Source: Gracilaria gracilis (Eukaryota; Rhodophyta; Florideophyceae; Gracilariales; Gracilariaceae). From it: 64,000 nt of DNA. Below, piece by piece: positions 1-11,171 of the stretch (the first letter of the stretch is position 1; every line of letters begins with the position of its first letter). A program made the translations under genes and the position numbers. Location of the stretch: positions 124,001 through 188,000 of the forward strand of contig JARGSG010000011.1 in assembly GCA_030374805.1 (NCBI GenBank). The letters run 5' to 3'. The notes below the pieces were generated by a model that saw only the letters and a program-made list of their open reading frames with translations, was not told the DNA's origin and searched no databases.

Positions 1-515
1 GCTGTCGTTGGGCGACCGGCGTTTCAGATTCCTGTTCCCCCACGGCAGACGCCTCATTGTCGGGCGCGTTAGCGTTACCACGCGTTTTTTGTTGACGAGT
101 GATTGCGGCATTTGACGCTTCGTTAAGATCCGCATCGCGGTTGCTTGCGTTATCCTCCGATTGCTTCTTAGCGGATTTGGATTGATTCCTCTTCAGCCGC
201 GCCTCGCGTAGGGCTATTGCGCGCTCACGCATCGTCATTCGCTTCGGGGTTTGCAGCAGGGCTGGCTCTGGCAGGGTGGTGCTGCTCACCGGCATGAGGG
301 GAGGACGAACGCTTTGGGAAGGAGATGGGGACACAAATGGGTTGCCCACTTCCATTGCCACCGGTGATGTAGTCCGAAGCTCCATCTCATCGGTCGTGGT
401 GAGCTGTCCTGGACAAGGTCTTGGTTCGAAAAATTGTCGTCCAAAACAGTTCAGATGACGAAATGGACAGGGCTTCTGTGATTGGTAGAGGATCCAGATA
501 TCGCAATGAAGCGGC
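1..515 (-). other. Open reading frame entering from left edge, unidentified
   Basis: Reading the minus strand, a frame is open without a stop from about 515 to base 1 and leaves the window. The upstream part has a Cys-rich patch (CPFRHLNC at about 470-450) and the rest is rich in Lys, Arg, Asn, Ala and Gln with many charged residues (REARLKRNQSKSAKK around 215-170), which suggests a disordered region. A second minus frame (638-387) overlaps it in another phase, so a frameshift may separate two parts of one older frame. I recognise no family. Because transposons follow directly, it may be part of a retroelement gag or of a host gene; coding status is uncertain. Confidence 0.3.
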
Positions 516-730
516 TAGAATCTCAAGCTTGAGCTTGCGGTTTTGCACGGTTACGAATGTTAACGCCAAAGCTCTCCTAAGTTGAAAGCGCCGGCGAGCG
601 CCTTCCAGGCGGGACCACAGTATCATCAGGTGCACCAAACATTGGTCAGTAGACCCTATTGGGCCGCTTTAGTACTTGAAATTTCCCACAATCCCAACGC
701 CTGGACGACCATCCACCAACAAGATACTAT

Positions 731-982
731 TGTTAATGGCGTATAGACACGTACGCATTTGCTAGTTGACGTACAACTATCTTTACTTAGTAAGCAGTAA
801 TAGTACGTCACAGTTAGCCCAAGAGTCGCGTAGTATCCTTATTTAAAGACACATTCATTAGCCCAAGAGCTCCACACGAGAGCCCCGGGCAGACCTCTGT
901 GCCGATTTGTGTTGCTTGTAAACCGTCCCTCCATCACTGCGCAAGATAAACTTCGACTCTTATCAGCAAAACTCAAGCCAAA
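731..982 (+). repeat. 5' LTR of copia A
   Basis: Starts TGTTAATG and ends ...AAGCCAAA directly before the primer-binding site. It matches 5442-5692 with few differences, including the TATTTAAA-like promoter block near 840. The end was set by three facts: the primer-binding site shared with copia B begins at 983, the 3' copy stops at the same motif, and ACTAT follows it. The end lacks the usual CA. Confidence 0.88.
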
Positions 983-995
983 GTTATAGGCCCAG
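983..995 (+). other. Primer-binding site, half initiator tRNA-Met type (copia A)
   Basis: GTTATAGGCCCAG directly abuts the 5' LTR. The same 13-mer with one change (GTTATGGGCCCAG) abuts the 5' LTR of copia B. It is complementary to the anticodon stem-loop of eukaryotic initiator tRNA-Met (CTGGGCCCATAAC), the type of internal priming site known from Drosophila copia, where a half-tRNA primes minus-strand synthesis. The A-for-G change in this copy would weaken pairing by one base. Confidence 0.75.
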
Positions 996-1267
996 GAGAG
1001 TATCACTCTCCAAGCAACATATTAACACCACCTTGTTTACGTCCCAATACACAAAAGCTAAAATGGCGCAAAGCTGTAGACAAATAGGCCGAAACCCTTT
1101 GTGCTTGCGCTACTGGTGGTGAAAACAGAGCAAAGAGGGCCGCCGCCACACTAAAAATAATAATTTATCGCACATTAGAGTTCTCAAAGAAGAAGCTCAT
1201 TAAAAAGGCTGTCCGGACTGAGGACATTGTACCCACTCCGCCATCCGACATTGGGACCCTGGACTAA

Positions 1268-2100
1268 ATGATTGTCACCAAAAAGATAACCAATCTGATG
1301 GCTAGAGACTCTACCATAAATAAGCTGCGTCGGATTTTAAAGCTTTACAAAGAGGTCACTGGCTGTAAACGCAAGTCAGGCGAAAACATCTCCGCCTACA
1401 TCCAGAGCTTTCCAGGACCCGCTTTGTCATATCTGAACCTTACAAAAGAAGAGCAGGATTCAAGCGAAAGACAAAATTTGCTATAATCCTTCTCCTGAAC
1501 GCCAGGCTATCGACGAAAACTTTATCAAACATAATATCCAACCTAGTCGTTTCGGCAAAGAACGAGGGCAAGAAGGACACTTCTGTCATACCGCTGACTA
1601 AAGACAGGATTTCCATGATTAGAATCGTTTTGACCTCGTCAATGGAAGAACCATTGAATGTTTTATATCAGTCGGTATGCACGGAATCTGTTACAGCTAT
1701 CGATGCTGCTATTTTTCAGAACGAAAAGGTGTACGACTCCGAGAATATATGTTCCTCGATCGGGCTGCAGAATGCCATCTGCGCCCTTGAGGAAGCAGGG
1801 TTGGAGGAAAAAGATCTCGAAGAGATACAACCGGAAGGTAACCCAACAGAGCCCTCTACCAAGTCGTACCTAAACTCCAACAAGTACAACGGTAAGAACC
1901 GTAAGCGTAAACGGGAGTACGAAAATAACAAGGCCACACATGATGCAAACGGCGCATGAAATGGCGGAGAAGGCGACACAAAGAAAAACGACATGTGTGG
2001 TAACATTGTGGAGAACAAGAAGCATTGCTACACGCCATGCAAACGCGGTCGTAACGAGAAAGGGCAGAAAGACAAAAAGAAGGCAGTTTTTCAGTAAAGG
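1268..2100 (+). pseudogene. Copia A gag remnant
   Basis: Two open segments in different frames (1268-1486 and 1615-1959) cover the gag position. The first has the Cys-Lys-Arg-rich block followed by NISAYIQSFPGPALSYL, which aligns by eye with the gag of copia B (CRRRRNEDLNAFASRF...). A Cys/His-containing stretch near 2000-2045 may be what is left of the zinc knuckle. Stops and frame changes separate the parts, so no complete gag is encoded. Confidence 0.6.
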
Positions 2101-2493
2101 ATTCCGGTACGCCCAATACCGATCCGAAGCCCATTCTGGATGAGTGGAGCCCTATATGCTCCGCCGGACTCGCTTCAGCTGTACTTCTGTGCGAGACGCT
2201 AGGCATCTAATTCAAACCTTGCGAATCTAGATCGAATTATCGGCGTGGTTGGGGTCATAATTGCGTTAATTCCAAGACGATTGTATGTTCGTGGACCCTT
2301 TCCATACAGGATACGAATAATTGGCTCGTCGAGCTGAAATTTGACCTATTTGACGACGACTCGCCTCTTACGATCGGATTAGACGTTAGGAAGTACAGCG
2401 TCACCGAATTCTAAAGGAAACCAGCCACAATTACTATCAGTCGACCCACGGATAAGGAAGCCCGAGTTCTCAGTCTACATCAGGTCTACAACT

Positions 2494-5342
2494 ATGTATG
2501 ACGCGAGAGCTCACGTTCTGATCACGCCAACAATGGGTAACCTTCTGTCAACAGTGGCAAAGAGCACAAGACCCAGCACACTCATAAAGAGACTGCACCG
2601 ACTCACACACGCTCCTCGCGAGGAGGTCATCGAACTGTGTATAAGAGCGGGGGTGTGCTCCGAAGAAGTAAGGCGTGAAGCATATCGTACTGCGGAGAAT
2701 TGTCCGATATGTGCGGAATCCGGCCTACCGCTGCCGACCAAGAAGATCTCCATATCGCATGTCAATCAAGCATTTAACGTAGAAATCCAGATGGATTATA
2801 CGTTCTGCACGATACGCGATACCAAGTACTTAGTTCTACACATTGTGGACTGTGGGACCGGGTACTCGGAAACAGCGATGTCAGGGAATCGAGAAGCTCG
2901 CACAGCTATAGCTCTAATGAAACCGAATGGCTTAACCGACACGGCACTCCCAACTCCCTGTTAGCTGACGACGAGTACCACTGTCGGGAGATCAGGAGAT
3001 TCCTGTCAGGGTGCGACATTAGCTTCAAAGCTAGACCTGTCAGACGTCACAATAAGACAGGTATCGTAGAGCGAAAGAATGGAGTGGTTAAACGGATTCT
3101 CGAACGGCTACAAAAGGAAAGCACCATAGAAAGCGATAAAACCCTGCTATCTCGGGCAATATTTCTGTCAAATTGCTTCAGCCGGTCAAAGGTCTTGAGC
3201 TCTTTCGAGCTTGCCAAGGGTTACGCCCCTTCCATCCTCGGCGCACCGAGACGGCTCGTGACCGAAGACCTACTGAATGCATACAGGGAGCAATCGGCCA
3301 CCAGAGCTTTTCAACGGGCAATGAGGGCTCGCAACCATTCGAGGCTCTCGGAATCGTTTATAAAACCCGGCGACGCTGTACTGTTCTACTTCGAGACAAC
3401 GGCTAATAACGTCCCAGACGAGTGGCGTAGCTCAACCGTGGTGAAGCCGCATAGACATCTAGTCGAAGTGAGAAGAACACCGAGAGGTCCGAAATCAAGG
3501 ATCGCATACGAGGACATCAGGTTGCGACCTAACTATGACCTCGCTCGAGAACTCGAAAAAGGTCTGATGGAAGACTACATCGACCTCACGTTGACTTCCG
3601 ACTCGCAGAGCGAAGAGGAGCAGATCGTGCAAGGTTCCGCCTCCCTAATGGCAACAAACAACATGGAAAAGGAACGTGTGTTCAAAAATATGGGAAGCTA
3701 CACCGACGAGCTGATCGCGGAGCCAAAGATGAACGTGACTCGGGACCTAACATCTGTGGAACAGAAAATTATGGAGGATATGCAAAGAGTCATCGGCTCC
3801 AGACAGGTCTTAGGTCGAGATGTGCAGTTCGCCCCGTCTTGGATTCTCCGAAAGGCCGTAATAAGGGAACACGACGATAACTGGGTGGAAGCCTACGAGG
3901 AAGTAGACGAAGCCACTGTGCCTCGGAACAGTAACGTCATCTCCTCGCACACGGTGTACAAGGTGAAGCCAGACGAAGATGCGGTCAGGAAGTTAAAAGC
4001 TCGCCTTTTGAAACACGGAAATAGAGATGACGAGAAGGCTGCGATCCGCAAGGACTGCTCCAACGCCGATACGGTCATAGTCAGGCTTCTGATAAGCATC
4101 GCTCTGTGCCTTGGCTTTACGTTCGGAGTGGCTGATATTAAGGTTGCGTTCTTGCAGAGTGGACCGATCAAGCGGAAGATATACGTCCAAACAGCTTCTG
4201 AATCCAAAACGAAGCGCGGCATTTTATGGAAACTGACGAAGCTCTCATATGGAATTGTGGAAGCGGGAAGACAGTGGGCGAAGCGAATAGAATCCTGGAT
4301 GCTGAATAGCGAAATACTCGAAAGATTATACGGCGTTAATCAACTGTTACTGAATCGTAACGAGATCGGACACATCGTACTCATCATTGCGAAGCTCGTA
4401 GATGACCTACTTGTCGCCGGTAGCGAATCGGACATAAAGGAATTCATGGATAGGCTCCGAGAGGAATTCACCGTTGGGAAAGTGAGGCTCGGGAACAAAC
4501 TGACATTCGCTGGCTGCAACGTCCTACAAGACGTAGAAGGTAGTGTTATCCTCTCAATGATGGATGACATGGAACGCCTTCATCCAATTGAGCTTACACG
4601 CCAACGAAGGAGGGAACGAGAAGCAAAGGCCAGTAACAGTGAGATAAATAGCTACTGCTCGCTCGCGGGTACACTCATGTACTTAGGCTTTGCCTTGTTC
4701 CCTCAGGCGTCACTCACCACTTCCAGGATGCAACAGGAATTGGGAGACCTGAGGGTCAAGCACATTGTAGACGCAAACGCAATGCTCCAGGATGTGTGCG
4801 ATCTAAATCCCACGATCAAGTACGTTCTCCCCATGGGAGTAACGTCTGCGACACTGGTTAGCTTATCGGATGCATCTCACGCAACTAGCGACACTTCATA
4901 CGGACAGAGCGGAATCATATGCGGCATGAAGTACGCTACAGCTTTCGAGGACGAAGATATATTCCATCCGATATATTGGTCGAGTACGAAACAGCAAAGG
5001 GTGACCTACTCTTCATTCGGGGCCAAGATACTCGCGTGTTCGGAAGTGGAGGATCGCGGTTTTGATATGAAAGAGACTATACGGCCAATCTTTCCGCAAG
5101 TGAGCACGGAGCATCACATTTTAGTGGACTCAAAAGCCCTTTTTGACAACATTACGACTCTACACGAATGTCGTGAGTTCCGACTAAGGAAGACGGTGAC
5201 CATGATTCGCGATGCGTTTGAGTCTGGGAAACTAGAGAAGATGACTTGGATCCCAGGCGCTTTCAACCGCGCAGACGCTTTAACGAAGCGAAGCGTCAAA
5301 CACTCAGCGAATATGCACCGAATTTTTGAGAACGGATATTGA
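2494..5342 (+). pseudogene. Copia A pol: integrase, reverse transcriptase, RNase H
   Basis: The first segment (2494-2964) holds the integrase zinc-binding region (His...Cys-Pro-Ile-Cys) and the first catalytic Asp (QMDYTF). Around 2920 the frame shifts by one base; the continuing frame carries the second Asp region, the HNKTGIVERKNG block with the catalytic Glu, and then a 752-codon open stretch (3084-5342). That stretch has the integrase C-terminal region, the copia RT core with KLVDDLLVAG (the VDD box, without the usual Tyr), and RNase H blocks (LSDASHATSD, LVDSKALFDN, WIPGAFNRADALTKR). The RT-RNase H part is still open, but the upstream frameshift disables a full polyprotein. Confidence 0.88.
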
Positions 5343-5441
5343 AGTGTCGATGTCGCTAAAGGCATTTTCCATGACTACCATAACTGGCAGTAAGTCGATG
5401 ACATATATGTATTGTTAGGACACTAGCCCGACTGGGGGGTA

Positions 5442-5692
5442 TGTTAATGACGTATAGACATGTACGCATTTGCTAGTTGACGTACAACTATCTTTACTCA
5501 GTAAGCAGTAATAGTACGTCACAGTTAGCTCAAGAGTCGCGTAGTATCCTTATTTAAAGGCACACTCACTAGCCCAGGAGCTCCACACGAGACCCCCGGG
5601 CAGACCTCTGTGCCGAATTGTGTTGCTTGTGAACCGTCCCTCCATCACTGCGCAAGATGAACTTCGACTCTATCAGCGAAGCTCAAGCCAAA
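5442..5692 (+). repeat. 3' LTR of copia A
   Basis: Matches 731-982 from TGTTAATG to AAGCCAAA with scattered substitutions and one or two single-base gaps. It is preceded by a G-rich tract and followed by ACTAT, the duplicated target. Confidence 0.9.
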
Positions 5693-5697
5693 ACTAT

Positions 5698-6028
5698 AGC
5701 TCAGAAACGGCTCACAAAATTTAACCCTTTTGGCACCAAAAGCTTATGTCTGTTACAATAGACGTATGATTCGTTGGCATCTAAAACCATTGGCTGTCGG
5801 AACGCCATGTGTTAAGATCATTATCGCAAAATGGCGTTTTGACCGATTCACTTAGCCCTGAAAGGCGCAAAAATGTGCATAGACAGAAACGAAATGGGGT
5901 AACGTTCCTACAGCTCATCGCTGCTTTCGCAAACTTGCAAAGAGAATCAGATCGGTGTATTGACACAAGTGTATGAAATGCTACCATAAAGCTTTTTATT
6001 CGAGATACGTCAAACATTCATATCTGCT
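5698..6028. other. Spacer between copia A and copia B, no gene seen
   Basis: About 330 bp of ordinary AT-rich sequence with no convincing coding region on either strand. It ends in CTGCT, the left copy of the probable target duplication of copia B. Confidence 0.5.
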
Positions 6029-6353
6029 TGTCATAGACTCACAACCTGTCAGCCCGCCGAGGGCCGGCCGTAGTCCTTGCTGGAGCCCCCGCTTTGTCTA
6101 GCGCACACCCCGCGCGCCCACCTCTAGATTGTTCCACAGAGCTCGCGCTGCTCCGAGGGATCTCGGCTATGAGCCGGGGTAATACATACCCAATAAAGGG
6201 GTCTGCTAGGGACGACCAGCAGACCCGGGAAAGAGGCAGGAGCCAGAGAGAGACCGCTGAGAATTCCGCCCTTCTTGCTCTCCGGTCCTTTTCCTGCCCG
6301 CGCGCTCCTCCTCCAAATACCCTTCCTGCGACACGATGCAGCAGCCTGCACCA
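6029..6353 (+). repeat. 5' LTR of copia B
   Basis: Begins TGTCATAGAC and ends CTGCACCA directly before the primer-binding site. It is GC-rich. The second copy begins at 23797 after a G-run and differs at roughly 15-20 positions by eye. Confidence 0.92.
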
Positions 6354-6366
6354 GTTATGGGCCCAG
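6354..6366 (+). other. Primer-binding site, half initiator tRNA-Met type (copia B)
   Basis: GTTATGGGCCCAG lies directly after the 5' LTR and is a perfect complement of CTGGGCCCATAAC, the anticodon stem-loop sequence of eukaryotic initiator tRNA-Met. The gag frame is open through the site and one in-frame ATG (6357) lies inside it. Confidence 0.8.
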
Positions 6367-7640
6367 CGCAAGGATCCTCAAAACCTTTCGCTCCGACTGA
6401 TCCTCCTCTATTTAATCCTGAAGGAGACATGCAAGAATACCGTAGGAATGTTTCTCGCTGGGTGGAAACCATTCAAGCGGCCGCCGATAAGGGTGCTGCT
6501 AAGCTGTACAAAACAGTCTTTGCAACCTTGGCAAGGCACTTCTACGACCGTGGACTCCCCAAGGAACAGAAAGCAATTGTTGACGAAGCGCAAGCAAAGC
6601 AACTTATTGGCTTCAAGCAAGAAGACCAAATTCAGGCCGTAAAAGAAATCGTGAAGCTCATCGCAGTGGATCCACCTATTGCTGTGGTCACACGTCTCAT
6701 TTCATCGTTCATTGACGTCACTAAATGCCGCCGTCGCCGTAATGAAGACTTGAACGCATTTGCTTCACGCTTTAGAGGTCTCGCTGCAGATCACCTTATG
6801 TACATTGGTCTATCTACATCATCGCAAGTTAGCGAAGTTCTCGCCATAACTTTGCTCAACAACTCCATGTTAAGTGAAGAGACGTTGATGAATGCCAAAC
6901 TTCAGCTCGTTGCCTTAGCGGAAGCTCGCCAGAAGGACCAACCGGAACTGGAAATATCCATCACAAAGAATGCCCACGCTTCCACGCTGGATTTCTTTGA
7001 GAAACTCGCTGACATCCTTAATGCCGAGGAAGCTCTGCCTCAGCCTTCCGACAACGCTAATACCGTTCGTCGCAAGGCTACAGACTTAGTCACCGCCACA
7101 CAAGCACTTATGGTAGAGTTTTCCGACACCATTGAGTACCTCAACGAGCATTCTACAGATGAAAACCACGTACGTGACATGTTCTCGACGGGACCGAGGT
7201 GCAAGCTCAACCTCGACGACCCCGTTAGAGTTGTGCGAAATCTCACTTTCACCCCCAAGAAGTCTGATAAGTCGTATTCCCAGGCTAATATAGACAACAT
7301 GGTTAGCCAGCGAGTTCAGCAGGCCCTCGCAGCTTACCAGAAGCGCGATGAGTCGAGATCGAACCAGCCTTTTTCTAGCACTGGAAAAGATGGCAGCAAT
7401 CAACGCAACTTATCCAAGAGCCGGAAGTTCAATAAGCGTCGAGCTGACCGCAACCCCGGATATTGCTATGATTGCGGTTCCAAGACTCACACCCGCGGAA
7501 GCCTCGACTGCGAAAAGCCTTCCCATGAAACAAAACGTCTTCGAAAGGAGAAGGAGATGTCGACTAAAGCCGGCAAAAGCTCGAAGGACGACAAGGGTTT
7601 TCAGAGAGGCTCCAACCCCTCCCAACGCAGTCATCTCTGA
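6357..7640 (+). CDS. Copia B Gag polyprotein (intact)
   Basis: About 427 residues from the ATG at 6357; an in-frame ATG at 6336 lies inside the LTR and would add seven residues. The N-terminal two thirds form a helical capsid-like region with a conserved CRRRRNEDLNAFASRFRGL block also recognisable in copia A. The C-terminus is rich in Ser, Lys and Arg and has a CysX2CysX4HisX6Cys array (YCYDCGSKTHTRGSLDC), which looks like a variant zinc knuckle for RNA binding; the last spacing is six where four is usual. Gag packages element RNA into virus-like particles. This is the only intact sense gene of the element. Confidence 0.85.
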   Translation: MGPAQGSSKPFAPTDPPLFNPEGDMQEYRRNVSRWVETIQAAADKGAAKLYKTVFATLARHFYDRGLPKEQKAIVDEAQAKQLIGFKQEDQIQAVKEIVKLIAVDPPIAVVTRLISSFIDVTKCRRRRNEDLNAFASRFRGLAADHLMYIGLSTSSQVSEVLAITLLNNSMLSEETLMNAKLQLVALAEARQKDQPELEISITKNAHASTLDFFEKLADILNAEEALPQPSDNANTVRRKATDLVTATQALMVEFSDTIEYLNEHSTDENHVRDMFSTGPRCKLNLDDPVRVVRNLTFTPKKSDKSYSQANIDNMVSQRVQQALAAYQKRDESRSNQPFSSTGKDGSNQRNLSKSRKFNKRRADRNPGYCYDCGSKTHTRGSLDCEKPSHETKRLRKEKEMSTKAGKSSKDDKGFQRGSNPSQRSHL

Positions 7641-7649
7641 CTGCTGGGG

Positions 7650-10600
7650 AAGGAGCCTATTCAGACATCTTCACATCCTTTGCTGATCCGAATCCTATAG
7701 TGGATCTAGGTTGTCTGAGGAGTGTTGGCGCACTATCGACAATCTCACATCTATGCATATCCTTGGGAATTGACCTGGTCCTAGACAAGCTCGACTGCGA
7801 ACCATTTCTTCATGGGGAATCTTGCACGGATGCTGCCTCAACATTGGCAATGTAAAAGTTCTCGAGCAAGGATGAGAACGGAGTACAATTTCAGATCCGC
7901 TTCTACGTAACTCAAGGTACAGGCTCCATTCTCCCGGGAAACGATATCCTTTCCCGTTCCAACATCCTCGCAGGCTCGAATGAGATTCGCATTCCCCCCG
8001 GGATTGTGGATAATGATGAAGAACCTGTGATACTCAGAACGTACCATGTAGGATCTGATCTGGAAAGACGCACCCGCCTGCTGCTCGTTCCGTCCACAAC
8101 TGCGTCGATGAAGTCGTTCTTAACCATCAGGAAGAAAGATTCGGTGAAAACGAACTTCATTCACAACGAAGAGCAATTCGCCAAGCGCTTCCACGTCTAC
8201 ACCCACCTTCGCCCAAGAGACATGAAAAGAATATGCGCCCGCGCCGGAGTGCTAACAAGAACCCTTGAAGCCCTGCTCCAAGCAACCTTTGAATCTTGCA
8301 CGGCCTGCGCAAGCACAGGTAGACCTCTCGCATCGCGAAAAGTCTCCTTTGCGCGCCTCTTGAAAGAGTTTAATGAACACGCTCAAGTAGACTTCATGTT
8401 CTCGGCTGAACTCGGCAACCTTCCCATCCTCCCCATTAAGGATGCAGCCACGGGCCTGGCAGCAGCATGGCTCTCATTCTCTAGAGACATGAAGGAGACA
8501 GTCAAGATCTTCACTACTAATTTGATTCTAGTGCACGGTTCTCCTGCAGAGATGTCTGCCGATCCAGAGTTGGATGGCGATGAATTCAGAGCAATGTGTG
8601 TCTCCCACGACATTACCTTTGCGCCAAGGCCGGCTCGTCGGCATAGTAAACTCGGAATAGTCGAGTCCTCCAACGACGCATTCCGTTACCTCATCCAACG
8701 TCTTGTCAAAGACAGGACGTACACAGCGCAGAGGTGGCAGCAGTCTCCGTCCGACCAAGAAATCGTCTCCAAAGCAGCTTTATTGAAGAACATTCTCCTA
8801 GGATCCAAGTTCCTCTCGAGCTTCGAGCTTGCACGAGGATACAGGCCCGCGCTTTCTGGCCTTCCAAAGACGGAAGTCGCGAAGGAAATAATAGCTGCAT
8901 ACCACGAAAGGTCGGCTCGCCACGCATTGCATGTATTCCTCCGTACAAAAGATGTCAAGCACATGCACAAGACCCTGCTCCTTCTAGGGACGCCGGTCTA
9001 GTCCTTCAAAAAAGTAACCAAAAGAGGCCAATGGTACCCAGGCTTTGTGAAAGAGGTCTATGAGCATTACGCCATAATCTCCTCCACAAAGAACCTCAAA
9101 GGCTACACCTACACTGTAGCGTACGAGGACCTTCGCATTCGGCCAAAGTCCGGTCTACTCGAAGACATTGAACGCGTAGAGCTTGGATGGAGTTATATCC
9201 CTGAGGACACTCGCTTGTTACCTGAGTCACCCGATCAGGAGGACGAAACTCCCGCACCCTCGGAGCACCCTCTCGTTAAAATAACTGACGAGGCCTCACT
9301 GCTAGAAGATGACTTCTATCTCGACTCAGATTTCTCGGAATGGAACGACCACCCTTCCAGTTCAGCGTTCTTAGCTAAAGCCAATGTCGTGCGCTTCTTC
9401 AACATGCCGTCAAAAGACATTGGTGAAGCCATCTCGCTGACCCAAACTCCACCTCACGCATCCCTGAAGTCCACCAAACAGGCCATACTCCGGGACCTCT
9501 ACAAACAGTTCGGGAATGACACCCTTTTGGAACACAAGCTCCAATGCGCGCCGAGGTGGCTTCTAGACGAAGCAATAGCGAAGGAGAAGAAATGCTATGC
9601 GGAACGTGGTGCGTATAAAGCCCTTTCAGTACGATCTCTTCCCAAAGACGCGAACCTCATCTCGTCGCACCATTTCTTTGTAATTAAGCACGACGGCGAG
9701 AGCAACACTCTAAAGCTGAAGTGCCGCCACGTCCCACACGGCAACAAAGACCTGGAAGCTTCGTAACGACTCCTCCACGGCTCAATTCGCAACAATCCGT
9801 CTTGTTCTTTCCTTAGCAGCACTCTTCCACTTGAACATAGCATCACTCGATATCAAATCTGCGTACCTTCAAGCGGGAGAGCTTAAAAGGGATATATACA
9901 TGCGCCCACCGAAGGTATGGACGCCGTATATTGACGAGGTTTGGAAAATCCTAGCCCCTGCATATGGACTTGTAGAGTCAGGAAGACTCTGGCAACTGTG
10001 CGTTGAAGAATAGCTCATTGACTCTGGGTTCAGAGCAGTTCCAGAAATACACCAACTCTTCATACTTTGGGAGTCCCGGAGGCTGGTCCTAATGCTTGCA
10101 AAAGTAGTCGACGACATGATCCTTGCAGGAAACCCTGCTCATCTCCAACAATTTCAAAACGAAATCTCGGATAAGTTCGACGTAGGGCGGTTTAACGACG
10201 GACACGATATCGTCTTCAACCGCCTATTCATCAAGCAGCTTCCCGACTTCTCAATCACCTTAAGCATGCAAGAATTTTTTTCTTCGATCAGACATATTCA
10301 ACTATCACACACACGCAGGAAGAAAAACGATGCCAGGTGTATTGGCGAAGAGTTAAGGCAGTTCCAGGGTCTAACGGGGAAATTGAACTTTCTTGGACAC
10401 GGAATACTTTCCCAAGCCTCTCTAGTTGCAAACAAACTACAGCAACATGGGGAACACCTCAAAGTGTCTCACATCCGCTAGCTTAACCAAACTCTGGCGC
10501 AGGTGAAATCCCTATCGCCGACACTCCTTTACAGAGCAGGTGAACGTCCATTTTCCGCCAACTCATTCCCAGTTCACGTTCTGGCATTCAGCGACGCAGC

Positions 10601-11100
10601 ATCGGGAACAACCTTCGATGGGCAAACCGGATCATTGTGCGGGCTCTCCTTCAATGATAAAAATCAAGTAAATTTCCACGTCTTGACAGAAGCAGCTCTA
10701 AACAAAGCAGAGTATCCTTCTCCTCTGCCGGTGCTGAAATAATTGCAGCTGCCCATACAGCGGACCGAGCAATCCATCTCGCAGAGACATTGCCTCTGAT
10801 ACTGGATCAGACAGGAAGAGAAAGAAAACCTATCCTCAGAATGCTTGTAGACTCATATGGTCTGTATAGTACCATCTCTACTCTGCACGAACAGAGAGAT
10901 TTTCGTTTGCGCCCTACTGTCGCTCGTCTGCGTGATTCGTTCGAGTCTCACGAGATAAACTCACTCGAATGGATCCCTGGTCCCAAAAACCCGCGGACTC
11001 TCTTACAAAAATTAACCCGCACGGATTCAAGAAGCTCCACACCATCCTCAGCGATGGAGTGCTTCCTCAGGACGTTTTCGATTCCAGAGATTTGGCTTAA
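7650..11100 (+). pseudogene. Copia B pol: protease, integrase, RT, RNase H (broken)
   Basis: Recognisable parts lie in several frames. A protease-like stretch near 7695 has VDLGCLRSVG instead of a standard Asp-Ser/Thr-Gly-Ala site. The integrase is 8006-9001, with Cys-Thr-Ala-Cys zinc ligands, AQVDFMF with the first Asp, and a degenerate SKLGIVESSN block. A linker and the start of RT occupy 9047-10013. The RT catalytic box KVVDDMILAG is in 10092-10481. RNase H pieces follow (FSDAASGTTFDG near 10590, LVDSYGLYSTIS near 10850, EWIPGPKNPADSLTK near 10970), and the last frame ends at TAA 11098-11100. At least four frame breaks or stops make it inactive. Confidence 0.85.
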
Positions 11101-11171
11101 ATGTACCTCTCCACCTTTTTCTTCTTTAACTTGCGCGCACTTTTCCGCGCTCTGCGGTGGGAACCATTCGT

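Larger units (their letters stand above)
731..5692 (+). mobile_element. Ty1/copia LTR retrotransposon A, degenerate
   Basis: A 4.96-kb element bounded by two near-identical LTRs of about 250 bp. The 5-bp sequence ACTAT flanks it on both sides (726-730 and 5693-5697), consistent with an integrase target duplication. Internal order is gag, integrase, reverse transcriptase, RNase H, the Ty1/copia order. The frames are broken by frameshifts and stops, so it is probably not autonomous. Pol ends about 100 bp before the 3' LTR, with a short G-run (5434-5439) as polypurine tract. It is related to copia B downstream: the gag segment, the integrase C-terminal region and the RT VDD block align by eye, and both share the primer-binding site. 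Confidence 0.93.

Noticed and set aside
5781-6017. Minus frame of 78 codons between copia A and B
   Set aside because: Short, Cys/Arg/Phe-rich, no motif; random open frame.
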